Shown in pieces: positions 46,973 to 58,843 of a stretch of 64,000 nucleotides of DNA; the first letter of the stretch is position 1; the number at the start of each line of letters is the position of its first letter. The notes below the pieces were generated by a model, which searched no databases, was not told the origin of the DNA, and was given only the letters and a program-made list of their open reading frames with translations. This DNA is from Sporosarcina trichiuri (lineage in GTDB: Bacteria > Bacillota > Bacilli > Bacillales_A > Planococcaceae): NCBI RefSeq assembly GCF_030406775.1, contig NZ_CP129119.1, forward strand, positions 1,336,001 through 1,400,000, written 5' to 3'. The translations under genes were made by a program, and so were the position numbers.

Positions 46973-48177
46973 TGCGCATCAGATCCCTGCGCCGCGACAG
47001 CTGTCAGAAGCTCCTTCGCAAGCGCCCGTTTTTCCATGGCGGGAAACGGTGTTTCACTGCCGTCTTTCGACAGGAGGGTCACGACGTTCGAATCGCTTCC
47101 GAAACCGCCTGACGGATCCGTCACGTCGTTGACGATGATCCAATCCAGGTTTTTCGAAGCGAGTTTCCCTTTTCCGTACGTGATCGCATCATCCGTCTCA
47201 GCTGCGAACCCGATGAGGCATTGGTGCGTCTTCCGGTCACCGAGTGTTTTCAGGATATCGGCCGTGCGTTCCAGTTCCAGCACCGAATTGCCTTCTTTCT
47301 TCTTCATCTTGTTCGGATGCACGGTCTGCGGGCGATAATCCGCGACAGCCGCCGATTTCACGACATAATCGGCATCATCATACTGCGCAAGCACGGCTTC
47401 CAGCATTTCAGCAGCACTTTCGACACGGACAACCGCCGCACCTTCAGGAGGATCGAGTGCAACCGGCCCTGTGATCAGGACGACGTCCGCCCCCAGTGCG
47501 ACTGCGGCTTCCGCCATCGCATAGCCCATCTTGCCGCTTGAAAAATTGGAGATGTACCGCACAGGATCGATCCGTTCCAGGGTGGGGCCGGCTGTCACGA
47601 CCACTTTCTTGCCCGCAAGCGGACGCTGCGGCTGCTCTGTAAAGAAGGCAGCGGCCAGTTCTGTGATCTTCTCGGGTTCTTCGAGACGTCCCCTGCCGAC
47701 ATAGCCGCAGGCCAGGAACCCTTCCGACGGTTCGATGAATTCATAGCCGTCACGCGCCAGACGGTCGATGTTCCGCAGGACTGCCGGATGCTCGTACATA
47801 TGGACATTCATGGCCGGCGCTATCCAGACCGGGGCTGTCGCCGCAAGCAGCAGTGTGGTGACCATATCGTCCGCGATCCCGTTCGCGAGCTTGCCGATGA
47901 CATTCGCGGTCGCCGGAGCGACTATGATCAGGTCTGCCCAGTCGGCAAGGTCGATATGCGCGATGACGGAGGAGTCCTTCTCATCGAATGTATCCGTATA
48001 GACATCATTCCGGGACATGACCTGGAACGACAGGGGCCGGACGAATTCCGTGGCGGATTCCGTCATGACCACCTTGACCGCCGCACCTGCCTGGCTCAGT
48101 CTGCTCACGAGTGCCACCGCCTTATAGACTGCGATGCCGCCTGTCACGCAAAGTAAGATCTTTTTGTTTGTCAGCAA
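46969..48177 (-). CDS. coaBC: Bifunctional phosphopantothenoylcysteine decarboxylase / synthase (CoaBC)
   Basis: A 402-residue fusion for coenzyme A synthesis. The start is placed at TTG 48177 (LLTNKKILLCVTGGIAVYKA), nine bases from AAAGGA; a TTG three codons upstream (48186) touches the ribosome site. CoaC is the N-terminal flavoprotein half, with PAMNVHMYEHPAV and the proton-donating Cys in GFLACGYVGRG. CoaB follows from about residue 190, with VTAGPTLERIDPVRYISN and FSSGKMGYAMAEAA. It makes phosphopantetheine precursor for CoA and, in turn, for AcpP. Confidence 0.97.
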   Translation of the reverse strand: MLTNKKILLCVTGGIAVYKAVALVSRLSQAGAAVKVVMTESATEFVRPLSFQVMSRNDVYTDTFDEKDSSVIAHIDLADWADLIIVAPATANVIGKLANGIADDMVTTLLLAATAPVWIAPAMNVHMYEHPAVLRNIDRLARDGYEFIEPSEGFLACGYVGRGRLEEPEKITELAAAFFTEQPQRPLAGKKVVVTAGPTLERIDPVRYISNFSSGKMGYAMAEAAVALGADVVLITGPVALDPPEGAAVVRVESAAEMLEAVLAQYDDADYVVKSAAVADYRPQTVHPNKMKKKEGNSVLELERTADILKTLGDRKTHQCLIGFAAETDDAITYGKGKLASKNLDWIIVNDVTDPSGGFGSDSNVVTLLSKDGSETPFPAMEKRALAKELLTAVAAQGSDAQ

Positions 48178-48204
48178 GATGTTCAATCCTTTCCAAAAAT
48201 GACA

Positions 48205-48263
48205 AACTCCCCAAGAAAATCGATTTCTAAGGGAGCGTCCATTTCTTATTCAGCTTGGGAGTT
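48205..48263 (-). terminator. Intercistronic hairpin between rpoZ and coaBC
   Basis: AACTCCCAAG and CTTGGGGAGTT pair across a ~38-base loop; a T-rich TTTGTCATTTTT follows on the minus strand. The loop includes the palindrome AAATCGATTT. It could be an attenuator or partial terminator upstream of coaBC. Confidence 0.4.
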
Positions 48264-48264
48264 C

Positions 48265-48489
48265 TCAGATCTCGTCTTCATAGACGATCGAATCATCGGT
48301 CTTCTGCTTGTTCAGCAGGCCGGCTGCAACTTCTTCCAGTGCTTTGCCGACATTTTTGTGCGATCTGTACTTCATCGTCTCTTCGTTATGGTTTTCCTGG
48401 ATATCACGGGCGCGCTTCGCTGCCAGTGATACGAGCGTGTACTTCGAATCGATCTTCTCTTTCAGTGAATCTACCGATGGATACAGCAT
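48265..48489 (-). CDS. rpoZ: DNA-directed RNA polymerase omega subunit
   Basis: A 74-residue polymerase subunit. The start is ATG 48489 (MLYPSVDSLKEKIDSKYTLV), as in Bacillus omega, with AAGGGGAATG... inside the end of gmk as ribosome site; another ATG three codons upstream is too close to it. RRAR-type motif AAKRARDIQEN and GKALEEVAAGLL are conserved. It begins five bases after the gmk stop. Confidence 0.96.
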   Translation of the reverse strand: MLYPSVDSLKEKIDSKYTLVSLAAKRARDIQENHNEETMKYRSHKNVGKALEEVAAGLLNKQKTDDSIVYEDEI

Positions 48490-48494
48490 TGGTT

Positions 48495-49124
<630 letters not shown>

Positions 49125-49187
49125 CTAAACTATAGTCTTTCTTTTCAAATCAGCCCTGACCGGGAACGATCCGAAGAATGTATTCGT

Positions 49188-49221
49188 ATTATACCATATG
49201 TCAGCCGTCTAGTGCTAAAAT
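49188..49221. promoter_or_regulatory. Back-to-back extended -10 promoters for gmk (minus) and rqcH (plus)
   Basis: Minus strand: TGGTATAAT, a perfect extended -10 with hexamer complementary to 49188-49193, directed at gmk. Plus strand: TGCTAAAAT, an extended -10 with hexamer at 49216-49221, directed at rqcH. Neither has a good -35. The two hexamers are only 22 bases apart, so polymerases bound at each would overlap. Confidence 0.5.
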
Positions 49222-49250
49222 GGAGAAAACGAAAAGAAAGAGGAATGCAC

Positions 49251-50942
49251 ATGGCATTTGACGGGTTGTTCACAACCGCGATGAGACGCGAACTGCAAGC
49301 AATCGAAAACGGCCGGATCACGAAGATCCATCAGCCGAACGCCCAGGAGATCGTGCTGGTCATCCGTGCTGAGGGACAGAACCGGAAACTGCTGTTTTCG
49401 GTCCATCCTTCCTATGCACGTGTCCAGTTCACGGAAGAGACGATCCAGAACCCATCGGAACCGCCGATGTTCTGCATGACGATGCGGAAACACCTGGAAG
49501 GGGGCACGGTGACCGCTGTCCGGCAGACAGGCACGGACCGCATCCTTACATTCAGGATCCGTTCGAAAAACGAAATCGGCGATGATATGGAACGCGAAAT
49601 CATTTTCGAGATCATGGGCCGGCACAGCAACTTTGTGCTGATCGATCCGGAACGCAATATGATCGTCGACAGTCTGAAGCACCTGCCGCCTGCGGTCAAC
49701 AGCTACCGGACCATCATGCCGGGCCAGCCGTATGTACCGGCACCCGCCCAGGACAAACTCGATCCGTTCGAACTGACGGAACAGGAATTCGACACACTGC
49801 TGCCGGAATTCGACTCGCCGAAAGCGGTCGTCGGCCGTCTGTCCGGCTTCTCTCCCGTCCACGCCGAGGAGCTGCTGTACCGGATGCACAATGCGGACAG
49901 CCCGCGGGCATTCGATGTGTACAATGAATTCGTGCGCACTTTCTCGGACGGTCCATTCAGACCGAATGCAGTCGAGAAGGACGGCAAGCTGCTGTTCTCG
50001 GCAGCGGATCTGACCTTCACCGGTCAGCCGCCGACGCTCTATCCGACTCTCGGCGAATTGCTCGACAAAGTGTACTTTGCACGTGCGGTCCGTGAGCGGG
50101 TGAAGGCGCAGGCCGCCGATCTCGAGCGCTGGCTCGACAACGAGATCGCGAAATTGAAACTGAAAGTCCAGAAACTCGAGAAGGAACGCAAGGATGCCGG
50201 GCGGCTCGATACGTTCCAGCTCTACGGCGAACTGCTGACCGCGAACAGCTATGCAATCGGGAAAGGGCAGAAGGAAGCGGAAGTCGACAACTATTATGAA
50301 CAGGGCACGACGGTCACCATCCCGCTCGATCCGCGCAAGACGGTCATCGAGAATGCCCAGCGCTACTTCTCGAAATATGCAAAAGCGAAAAATGCATTGA
50401 TCCAGATTGCCGACCAGCTCGAAAAGGCAGCCGAGGACATCAGCTATTTCGAAATGGTGAAGCAGCAGGTCATGCAGGCATCGACCGATGATATCGACGA
50501 AATCCGGGATGAACTGGCAGATCTCGGGCTGATGAAAGCACGGAAAGGCAAGAAGAAAGCGAAGCCGAAAAAGCCGATGCCGGAGTCCTACGTGTCGACG
50601 TCGGGCACCAAGATCTCCGTCGGCAAGAACAACCGGCAGAACGACTGGCTGACATCGAAGCTGGCCGCCCGCAATCATATCTGGCTGCATACGAAGGACA
50701 TCCCGGGCTCCCATGTCGTCATCCATGACGAACAGCCCGATGACGGGACGATCCAGGAGGCGGCAGCACTTGCTGCCTATTTCAGCAAAGCGCGCGGCTC
50801 CGCTTCCGTGCCGGTCGACTTCACGGAAGTGCGGCATGTGAAAAAGCCGAACGGCTCGAAACCCGGCTTTGTTATCTACTTTGAACAGCAGACGGTCTAT
50901 GTCACACCGGACGAGGACCTCGTCCGCAAACTGAAAGCATGA
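49251..50942 (+). CDS. rqcH: Ribosome quality control factor RqcH (NFACT/YloA family)
   Basis: A 563-residue plus-strand gene starting at ATG 49251 (MAFDGLFTTAMRRELQAIENG), with AAAGAGG upstream; the open frame continues further upstream without a suitable start. The N-terminal NFACT-N domain runs to about residue 270, a coiled coil follows (ERWLDNEIAKLKLKVQKLEK), and the C-terminal NFACT-R domain (HIWLHTKDIPGSHVVIHDEQ) carries the DUF814 motif. RqcH binds obstructed 50S subunits and recruits alanyl-tRNA to add alanine tails that mark nascent chains for degradation. Its own terminator follows. Confidence 0.95.
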   Translation: MAFDGLFTTAMRRELQAIENGRITKIHQPNAQEIVLVIRAEGQNRKLLFSVHPSYARVQFTEETIQNPSEPPMFCMTMRKHLEGGTVTAVRQTGTDRILTFRIRSKNEIGDDMEREIIFEIMGRHSNFVLIDPERNMIVDSLKHLPPAVNSYRTIMPGQPYVPAPAQDKLDPFELTEQEFDTLLPEFDSPKAVVGRLSGFSPVHAEELLYRMHNADSPRAFDVYNEFVRTFSDGPFRPNAVEKDGKLLFSAADLTFTGQPPTLYPTLGELLDKVYFARAVRERVKAQAADLERWLDNEIAKLKLKVQKLEKERKDAGRLDTFQLYGELLTANSYAIGKGQKEAEVDNYYEQGTTVTIPLDPRKTVIENAQRYFSKYAKAKNALIQIADQLEKAAEDISYFEMVKQQVMQASTDDIDEIRDELADLGLMKARKGKKKAKPKKPMPESYVSTSGTKISVGKNNRQNDWLTSKLAARNHIWLHTKDIPGSHVVIHDEQPDDGTIQEAAALAAYFSKARGSASVPVDFTEVRHVKKPNGSKPGFVIYFEQQTVYVTPDEDLVRKLKA

Positions 50943-50950
50943 TCAGCACA

Positions 50951-50980
50951 CCGGCAGGGCAGCAGCCCCGCCGGTTTTTT
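50951..50980 (+). terminator. Terminator of rqcH
   Basis: CCGGCAGGG and CCCCGCCGG pair around CAGCAG, followed by TTTTTT on the plus strand, nine bases after the stop. Confidence 0.9.
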
Positions 50981-51039
50981 CGTATTCCCAGTGGTTATTG
51001 GCGGTCCTTGCAGCAGGGACGCCCCGGGAAACTTGAAAG

Positions 51040-51170
51040 TGATCATAAACGTGGCCGTTCCGCTCATAAATCCGGAAAAGTGATCATAAAACAGGAATTC
51101 CGCTCATAAACATCCGGATTTGCTCATAAACCCCTGAAAGTGATCATAAACAGGCCCGCTGCGCTCATAA
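51040..51170. repeat. Array of seven 10-bp repeats with 20-bp period
   Basis: The decamers TGATCATAAA (51040, 51081, 51141), CGCTCATAAA (51061, 51101, and a 9/10 copy at 51162) and TGCTCATAAA (51121) recur every 20 or 21 bases, separated by 10 or 11 unrelated bases. TGATC copies follow GAAAG; CGCTC copies follow TTC or CTG. The spacing keeps all copies on one face of the helix. It lies between the rqcH and pyrE terminators, in about 380 bases that otherwise hold no credible gene. Confidence 0.9.
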
Positions 51171-51286
51171 CTTCACAATCAGCCTCCGTCCAGCCCCACT
51201 CCCGCGGCCAAACTCTCGATGATCTCCGCTTCCTTCCCCGCAGGATGCTTTTCCAGCCGATCAAGATATCATTCCTTCCTGGAACC

Positions 51287-51319
51287 AAAAAAGAAGCAGG
51301 GGAGGCCATCCCTGCTTCC
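51287..51319 (-). terminator. Terminator of the pyr operon after pyrE
   Basis: GAAGCAGGG pairs with CCCTGCTTC around ATGGCCTC, followed by TTTTTT on the minus strand, three bases after the pyrE stop. Strong stem and long T tract. Confidence 0.9.
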
Positions 51320-51321
51320 TG

Positions 51322-51950
51322 TCAATTGTGCAGTGCCCCTGTCTTCAATCTGCCGTGCCAGTCCTTCAGCGGAGCCAGGGATTCCTGGCGGATGGCGCCT
51401 GTGCGTGCCGCCACTTCGGCCAGCGCATCGAAATCCGTCAGACTTGTATACGTCAGATCCGCTTCCGCGAATGCCTGATCGGCGCTGTCGAGACCATATG
51501 TAAAGATGGAGACGATCCCTTCCACGGGTATACCCTCATCACGGAGTGCTGCCGCTGCCGTCAGACTGCTGCCCCCTGTCGAAATGAGATCTTCCACGAT
51601 GATTGCGCGGTCCTCCGGTTTCACACGGCCCTCGATCTGTTTACTGCGTCCGTGCCCTTTCGCTTTCGACCGGATATAGACCATGGGCAGGCCAAGGATG
51701 TCCGCAACCCAGGCAGCGTGCGGGATTCCTGCTGTCGCTGTTCCCGCGATGACTGTTGTGTTTGGATACTGTTTGCGGATGATCTCCGCAAGCCCTTCCG
51801 CCACCCGGCGCCGTCCGGCCGGGTCGGACATGATCAGCCGGTTGTCGCAGTAGATCGGCGACTCGATGCCGGACGCCCATGTGTACGGCTCGTCGGGACT
51901 GAGTGTCACAGCCTCCGCGTTCAGCAATATTTCTGCAATCTCCTGTTTCA

Positions 51951-51954
<4 letters not shown>
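51322..51954 (-). CDS. pyrE: Orotate phosphoribosyltransferase
   Basis: A 210-residue enzyme adding ribose phosphate to orotate. The PRPP-binding loop AIIVEDLISTGGSSL is at about residues 115-130; IRSKAKGHGRSKQIEG is the flexible catalytic loop. The start is taken at the first of two adjacent ATGs, overlapping the pyrF stop (ATGATGA). Last gene of the pyr operon. Confidence 0.97.
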
Positions 51955-54351
<2,397 letters not shown>

Positions 54352-54406
54352 TTGCGGACCTCCTTTGCTGTCATCCTGTCTGTTTGCTCTGTCTTATCTG
54401 TGTTTC

Positions 54407-55681
54407 CTATTCCTTATCTTCATAGACTGTCTGTCCGCCGTACAGCGTCATGACAGGCCATCCTGTACATGTCGTCCCTCCGAATGGCGTGTTCTTGCCT
54501 TTTGAGAGGAATGACGCCGGCTCGATCGTCCGTTCTGCCGACAGATCGAGCAGCACGAGATCCGCCGGTATTCCTTTTGCGAGCTTCCCGTAAGGAAGGC
54601 GGAATACGTCAGCCGGCTTACCTGCAAGCCAATCCACAAGCTGCTTCAGCGACCAGTCCCCGTTTTTTACGAAGTGCGTATACAGAAGCGGGAAGGCTGT
54701 TTCGAACCCTGTGATCCCGAACGGCGCCTTCTTGAATCCTGCCGCTTTTTCCTCCGCTGTATGCGGTGCATGGTCAGTGGCGATGAAATCGATTGTGCCG
54801 TCGAACAGCCCTTCTCTCAGAGCTGCCAGGTCCTCATGTCCCCGGAGCGGCGGGTTCATCTTCCACATCGCGTCGTCGCCGGGAATATCGTGCTCGGTCA
54901 GCAGCAGATGATGCGGTGTCACTTCAGCGGTGACGCGCACGCCTGCCCGTTTCGCATCCCGGATCACCCGGACGGATTCCTTCGTGCTGACATGGCATAC
55001 ATGGTAGTGGGCGCCCGCTGCTTCAGCGAGCAGGATGTCCCGGGCGATATGGACCGACTCCGCGACTGACGGGATGCCCGGCAGGCCGAGTTCCTTGTTG
55101 CGCGTCCCTTCGTGCATCGCACCGCCATAGATCAGTGTATTGTCTTCGCAATGGGCGACGACCGCCATATCGAGCTTTGCCGCGTCCTGCATCGTCTCGT
55201 ACATCATCCCGGCTTCCTGGATGCCGACGCCGTCATCCGTGAACGCGAAGGCACCATGCGCTTTCAGTTCTGCAAGGTCCGTCCGCTCCTTCCCGGCTTC
55301 CCGGATCGTAATGGATGCGTACGGCAGCACCCGGATCGATGCATGCTGGCGTATCAAGTCATTGACGTATTCCAAATTTTCCGCCGTGTCCGGGACAGGC
55401 CGCGTGTTCGGCATTGCGCAGATTGTCGTATAGCCGCCTTTTGCCGCCGCTTCCGTACCGGTCGCAATCGTCTCTTTCCGTTCTCCGCCCGGTTCACGCA
55501 AGTGGACGTGGACATCGACGAACCCGGGTGCGAGACAAAGCCCCTTGCCATCGATCAGTTCTGCATCGTTTTCCGCAAGTCCCTTCCCGATTTCCTCGAT
55601 CCGCCCGTCCCGGATACGGACGTCCTTCAGGTCTTCGGGTGTTTCATCATATAGCCAGATATTTCGGAGCAGCTTGTGCAT
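54407..55681 (-). CDS. pyrC: Dihydroorotase
   Basis: A 424-residue class I dihydroorotase. Zinc ligands His58 and His60 are in [10 protein letters not shown]; further metal ligands lie in [20 protein letters not shown] and the Asp of IATDHAPHT. Its start (GGGGAGGAAACGTAC before the ATG) lies 35 bases inside the 3' end of pyrB. No pseudo-active-site changes are visible. Confidence 0.98.
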   Translation of the reverse strand: MHKLLRNIWLYDETPEDLKDVRIRDGRIEEIGKGLAENDAELIDGKGLCLAPGFVDVHVHLREPGGERKETIATGTEAAAKGGYTTICAMPNTRPVPDTAENLEYVNDLIRQHASIRVLPYASITIREAGKERTDLAELKAHGAFAFTDDGVGIQEAGMMYETMQDAAKLDMAVVAHCEDNTLIYGGAMHEGTRNKELGLPGIPSVAESVHIARDILLAEAAGAHYHVCHVSTKESVRVIRDAKRAGVRVTAEVTPHHLLLTEHDIPGDDAMWKMNPPLRGHEDLAALREGLFDGTIDFIATDHAPHTAEEKAAGFKKAPFGITGFETAFPLLYTHFVKNGDWSLKQLVDWLAGKPADVFRLPYGKLAKGIPADLVLLDLSAERTIEPASFLSKGKNTPFGGTTCTGWPVMTLYGGQTVYEDKE

Positions 55682-56558
55682 GTACGTTTCCTCCCCGTAA
55701 AATCATTTCCATCGCTGCCGCGCGGATATAGACACCGTTCTCCACCGCTTCGTAGACACGCAGCTTCGGGTGATGCATGAGTGATTCAGCGATTTCGACA
55801 CCCCAGTTGATGGGCGCAGGATGCATGATGATTGCATCCTCTTTCAACTTTGCTGCGCGTTCTTCGGTCAGACCGTAGCGGGCGTGGTATTCCTCTTTCG
55901 TATAGCTCATCTTTTCATCATGGCGCTCGTGCTGCACACGCAGCAGCATGACGACATCCGCTTTTCCGATGATCTGATCCCACTCCGGCAGCGCATCGTA
56001 GTCGCCGGACCATTCCGGCGGGCAGACGAAACTGACGTTCGCACCGAGCTTCCTCAGCGCTTCGGCATTGGAAGCGGCGACGCGGCTGTGTGACAGATCT
56101 CCTGCGATGACGATATTCAAGCCGCGGAAACTGCCGAATTCCTCTTTGATGGTGAACAGGTCCAGCAGCGACTGGCTCGGATGCTGACCAGTGCCGTCGC
56201 CGCCGTTGAAAACGGGGATCCTGATGCCTTCCAGCTGCTTGTAATAATCCTTTTCGGGATGACGGATGACCACCGCGTTGACACCGAGCGCTTCCAGGGT
56301 CTTGACCGTATCGAACAGCGTCTCCCCTTTTGTCGTGCTCGAGTGGCCCGGATCGAACTGGATGATCTCAAGACCCAATTTCCGTTCCGCGATTTCGAAG
56401 CTCAGTTTCGTCCGGGTGCTCGGTTCGAAGAACAGGTTGCTCACCAAGTATTTCCCGGGCAATTCACGGATGCCGTGGCGCTTCAAATATTCCGCATAAT
56501 TCAGGATCTCCATGATTTCCTCTTCGTTGAATTGTGTCATTGTCAGTAAGTTTTCCAT
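55647..56558 (-). CDS. pyrB: Aspartate carbamoyltransferase catalytic subunit
   Basis: A 303-residue enzyme that joins carbamoyl phosphate to aspartate. The carbamoyl-phosphate loop [14 protein letters not shown] lies near residues 42-55, and [17 protein letters not shown] is the second conserved motif; [15 protein letters not shown] follows near the end. No regulatory subunit is present, as in Bacillus. Its upstream gap carries a PyrR attenuator, and the 3' end overlaps pyrC by 35 bases. Confidence 0.98.
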   Translation of the reverse strand: MENLLTMTQFNEEEIMEILNYAEYLKRHGIRELPGKYLVSNLFFEPSTRTKLSFEIAERKLGLEIIQFDPGHSSTTKGETLFDTVKTLEALGVNAVVIRHPEKDYYKQLEGIRIPVFNGGDGTGQHPSQSLLDLFTIKEEFGSFRGLNIVIAGDLSHSRVAASNAEALRKLGANVSFVCPPEWSGDYDALPEWDQIIGKADVVMLLRVQHERHDEKMSYTKEEYHARYGLTEERAAKLKEDAIIMHPAPINWGVEIAESLMHHPKLRVYEAVENGVYIRAAAMEMILRGGNVHAQAAPKYLAI

Positions 56559-56593
56559 GCTGTCATCCTCCTTTAGTTGAGGAAAGGCCGTAA

Positions 56594-56704
56594 AAAAAGC
56601 CTTCCCGGCAGGCAGGAAGGCTATTTATGTACAGACGGGTCCTGTCAGTCCAGGACACCATTCACATAAACCTTTCCTTGTCTCTCAGTACAATGTTAAA
56701 AGGT
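56594..56704 (-). promoter_or_regulatory. PyrR-dependent transcription attenuator between pyrP and pyrB
   Basis: A binding loop at about 56672-56704: on the minus strand TTGTACTGAGAGACAA with flanking CCTTTT/AAAGG, matching the PyrR-loop form CNGNGAG. A middle hairpin GTCCTG/CAGGAC follows, and then a terminator, AGCCTTCC pairing with GGAAGGCT followed by a seven-T run (about 56596-56625). Binding of PyrR with UMP would favour the terminator. Confidence 0.8.
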
Positions 56705-56713
56705 CACGCGTAT

Positions 56714-58033
56714 TCAGTTGTCTTTGCTGATGAAGATCGGATCTTCCGGATGATCCTCGAGTGTCTGCTTCTCCCGGCCAGGCAGCAGCAGATTGAGCAG
56801 CACGCCGACGATCGCTGCCAGTGCCATCCCTTCGATATGGAATGTCTCGCTGAAATTGAGCGAGGCGCCGCCGATGCCGATGACCAGGATGATCGACGTG
56901 ATGACCAGGTTGCGCTGGTTGTCGAAATCCACATGGTTGTCGACGAGCATACGGAGGCCGGATGATGCGATGATCCCGAAAAGCAGGATCGAAATTCCGC
57001 CGAGCACCGCTGTCGGAATCGTTGCGATGAGCGCCATCACTTTTCCGAGGAACGAAAACAGGATGGCGAACACGGCGGCTCCGACGATGACATACACGCT
57101 GTAGACCCGGGTGATCGCCATGACGCCGATGTTCTCGCCATACGTCGTCTTCGGCGGTCCGCCGAGCAGACCGCTGATCAGCGTCCCGACCCCGTCACCG
57201 AGCAGCGAGCGGTTCAGCCCCGGATCGCGGATGAAATCCCGCTCCACGACCTTGCCGAGCACGAGCTGATGGCCGATATGCTCGGAAATCGTGACAATCG
57301 CGATCGGCACCATGATGAACAGCAGTGTCGGTGTCACGACGAAGTCATATGTGACGCCCGGAATCAGGAAGTCCGGAAATGCGAACCACTTCGCCTCCAT
57401 GACAGGCTGGAAGTCCAGGATACCGATGACCGCCGAGTAGATGTAGCCGATGATGATTCCGATCAGCACAGGCATCAGGCTGATGACGCCGCGGAAGAAC
57501 ATCATGCAGATGACCGCGGCGGCCAGCGTGACGATCGCTGCCGAAAAATGAAGAAGACTGTAGGTGGACACGCCGTCCACGTCGATGCGGCTCGCCATCC
57601 CGACAGCCGTCGGTGCGACTGCGAGACCGATCACCATGATGACCGGCCCGACAACGACCGGCGGCAGGATGTTCATGATCCACTTATGCCCGGTCTTCCA
57701 GATGATGAGTGACACGATCGCGTAAACAAGTGCGACGAACATGCTGCCGATCATGGCGCTGCCGATTCCGCCTGTTTTCGTCGCCACCTGGATCGGTACG
57801 ATGAAGGCGAATGAGGAGCCGAGGTAGGCGGGCACTTTCCCCTGCGTTATGACGATGAACACCAGTGTTGCGATTCCGCTCGTCAGCAGTGCGATTGCAG
57901 GGCTCAGTCCGACGAGCTGGGGGACGAGTATCGTCGCCCCGAACATCGCGAACATATGCTGGAGACTGAGCGCAAGCCATTTGCCGGCTTCCGGTTTTTC
58001 ATGGACGTCCAATACTTTTTCTGCCATTTGCAT
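56714..58033 (-). CDS. pyrP: Uracil permease PyrP
   Basis: A 439-residue nucleobase transporter (NCS2/UraA family) with about 12-14 membrane segments. The conserved start region LSLQHMFAMFGATILVPQLVG and the substrate-binding segment MSEHIGHQLVLGKVV type (ISEHIGHQLVLGK) are present; GLLGGPPKTTYGENIG is the second half-helix signature. A second ATG two codons in has better spacing from GGAGG and may be the true start. It follows pyrR by only 23 bases. Confidence 0.96.
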   Translation of the reverse strand: MQMAEKVLDVHEKPEAGKWLALSLQHMFAMFGATILVPQLVGLSPAIALLTSGIATLVFIVITQGKVPAYLGSSFAFIVPIQVATKTGGIGSAMIGSMFVALVYAIVSLIIWKTGHKWIMNILPPVVVGPVIMVIGLAVAPTAVGMASRIDVDGVSTYSLLHFSAAIVTLAAAVICMMFFRGVISLMPVLIGIIIGYIYSAVIGILDFQPVMEAKWFAFPDFLIPGVTYDFVVTPTLLFIMVPIAIVTISEHIGHQLVLGKVVERDFIRDPGLNRSLLGDGVGTLISGLLGGPPKTTYGENIGVMAITRVYSVYVIVGAAVFAILFSFLGKVMALIATIPTAVLGGISILLFGIIASSGLRMLVDNHVDFDNQRNLVITSIILVIGIGGASLNFSETFHIEGMALAAIVGVLLNLLLPGREKQTLEDHPEDPIFISKDN

Positions 58034-58056
58034 ACAGCCTCCGAATCTTGGGTCGA

Positions 58057-58632
<576 letters not shown>

Positions 58633-58654
58633 TCAGCGGCATGTCTGTGCCCAA

Positions 58655-58790
58655 ACAAAAAACCTTCCGGCCGTCGTTCGGGCAGGAAGGTTTGCATGCG
58701 CAATCGTATCCAGATGACAGCCTCCCCCTCAGGCAGGCGTCCTGGAAATCCGTGCATCCTTCCCAACCTCTCTGGATTGGCATTAAAGGT
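58655..58790 (-). promoter_or_regulatory. PyrR-regulated attenuator leader of the pyr operon
   Basis: A classical PyrR-binding loop, AATCCAGAGAGGTTGG (about 58760-58780), appears on the minus strand about 25-45 bases after the promoter. Downstream is a terminator with AACCTTCC pairing with GGAAGGTT and a TTTTTT run (about 58662-58693), just before pyrR. A GAGGGGGAGGCTG antiterminator-like stretch lies between. Confidence 0.85.
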
Positions 58791-58812
58791 CCGCTATTCG
58801 ATTTCTATTACA

Positions 58813-58841
58813 AGCATACCGTGTTCCGGAATGCGCGTCAA
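58813..58841 (-). promoter_or_regulatory. pyr operon promoter
   Basis: TTGACG (complement of 58836-58841), a 17-base spacer, and TATGCT (complement of 58813-58818). The -35 begins three bases after the rluD stop. Predicted start near 58806. Confidence 0.75.
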
Positions 58842-58843
58842 CC

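Noticed and set aside
45797..47338. 513-residue plus-strand frame opposite priA and coaBC
   Set aside because: Antisense shadow across a gene junction, with composition typical of reverse-strand frames in GC-rich coding DNA.
49215..50837. 540-residue open frame on the minus strand opposite rqcH
   Set aside because: It is a shadow of rqcH: high GC and codon bias keep the antisense frame open, the composition is Arg/Phe/His-rich, and there is no ribosome site or recognisable domain.
51040..51170. CRISPR array
   Set aside because: The repeats are only 10 bases with 10- to 11-base spacers, far below CRISPR repeat and spacer sizes, and there are no cas genes in the window.
51124..51309. 61-residue minus-strand frame through the repeat array
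   Set aside because: It crosses the pyrE terminator and the repeats, has no ribosome site and no resemblance to known proteins.
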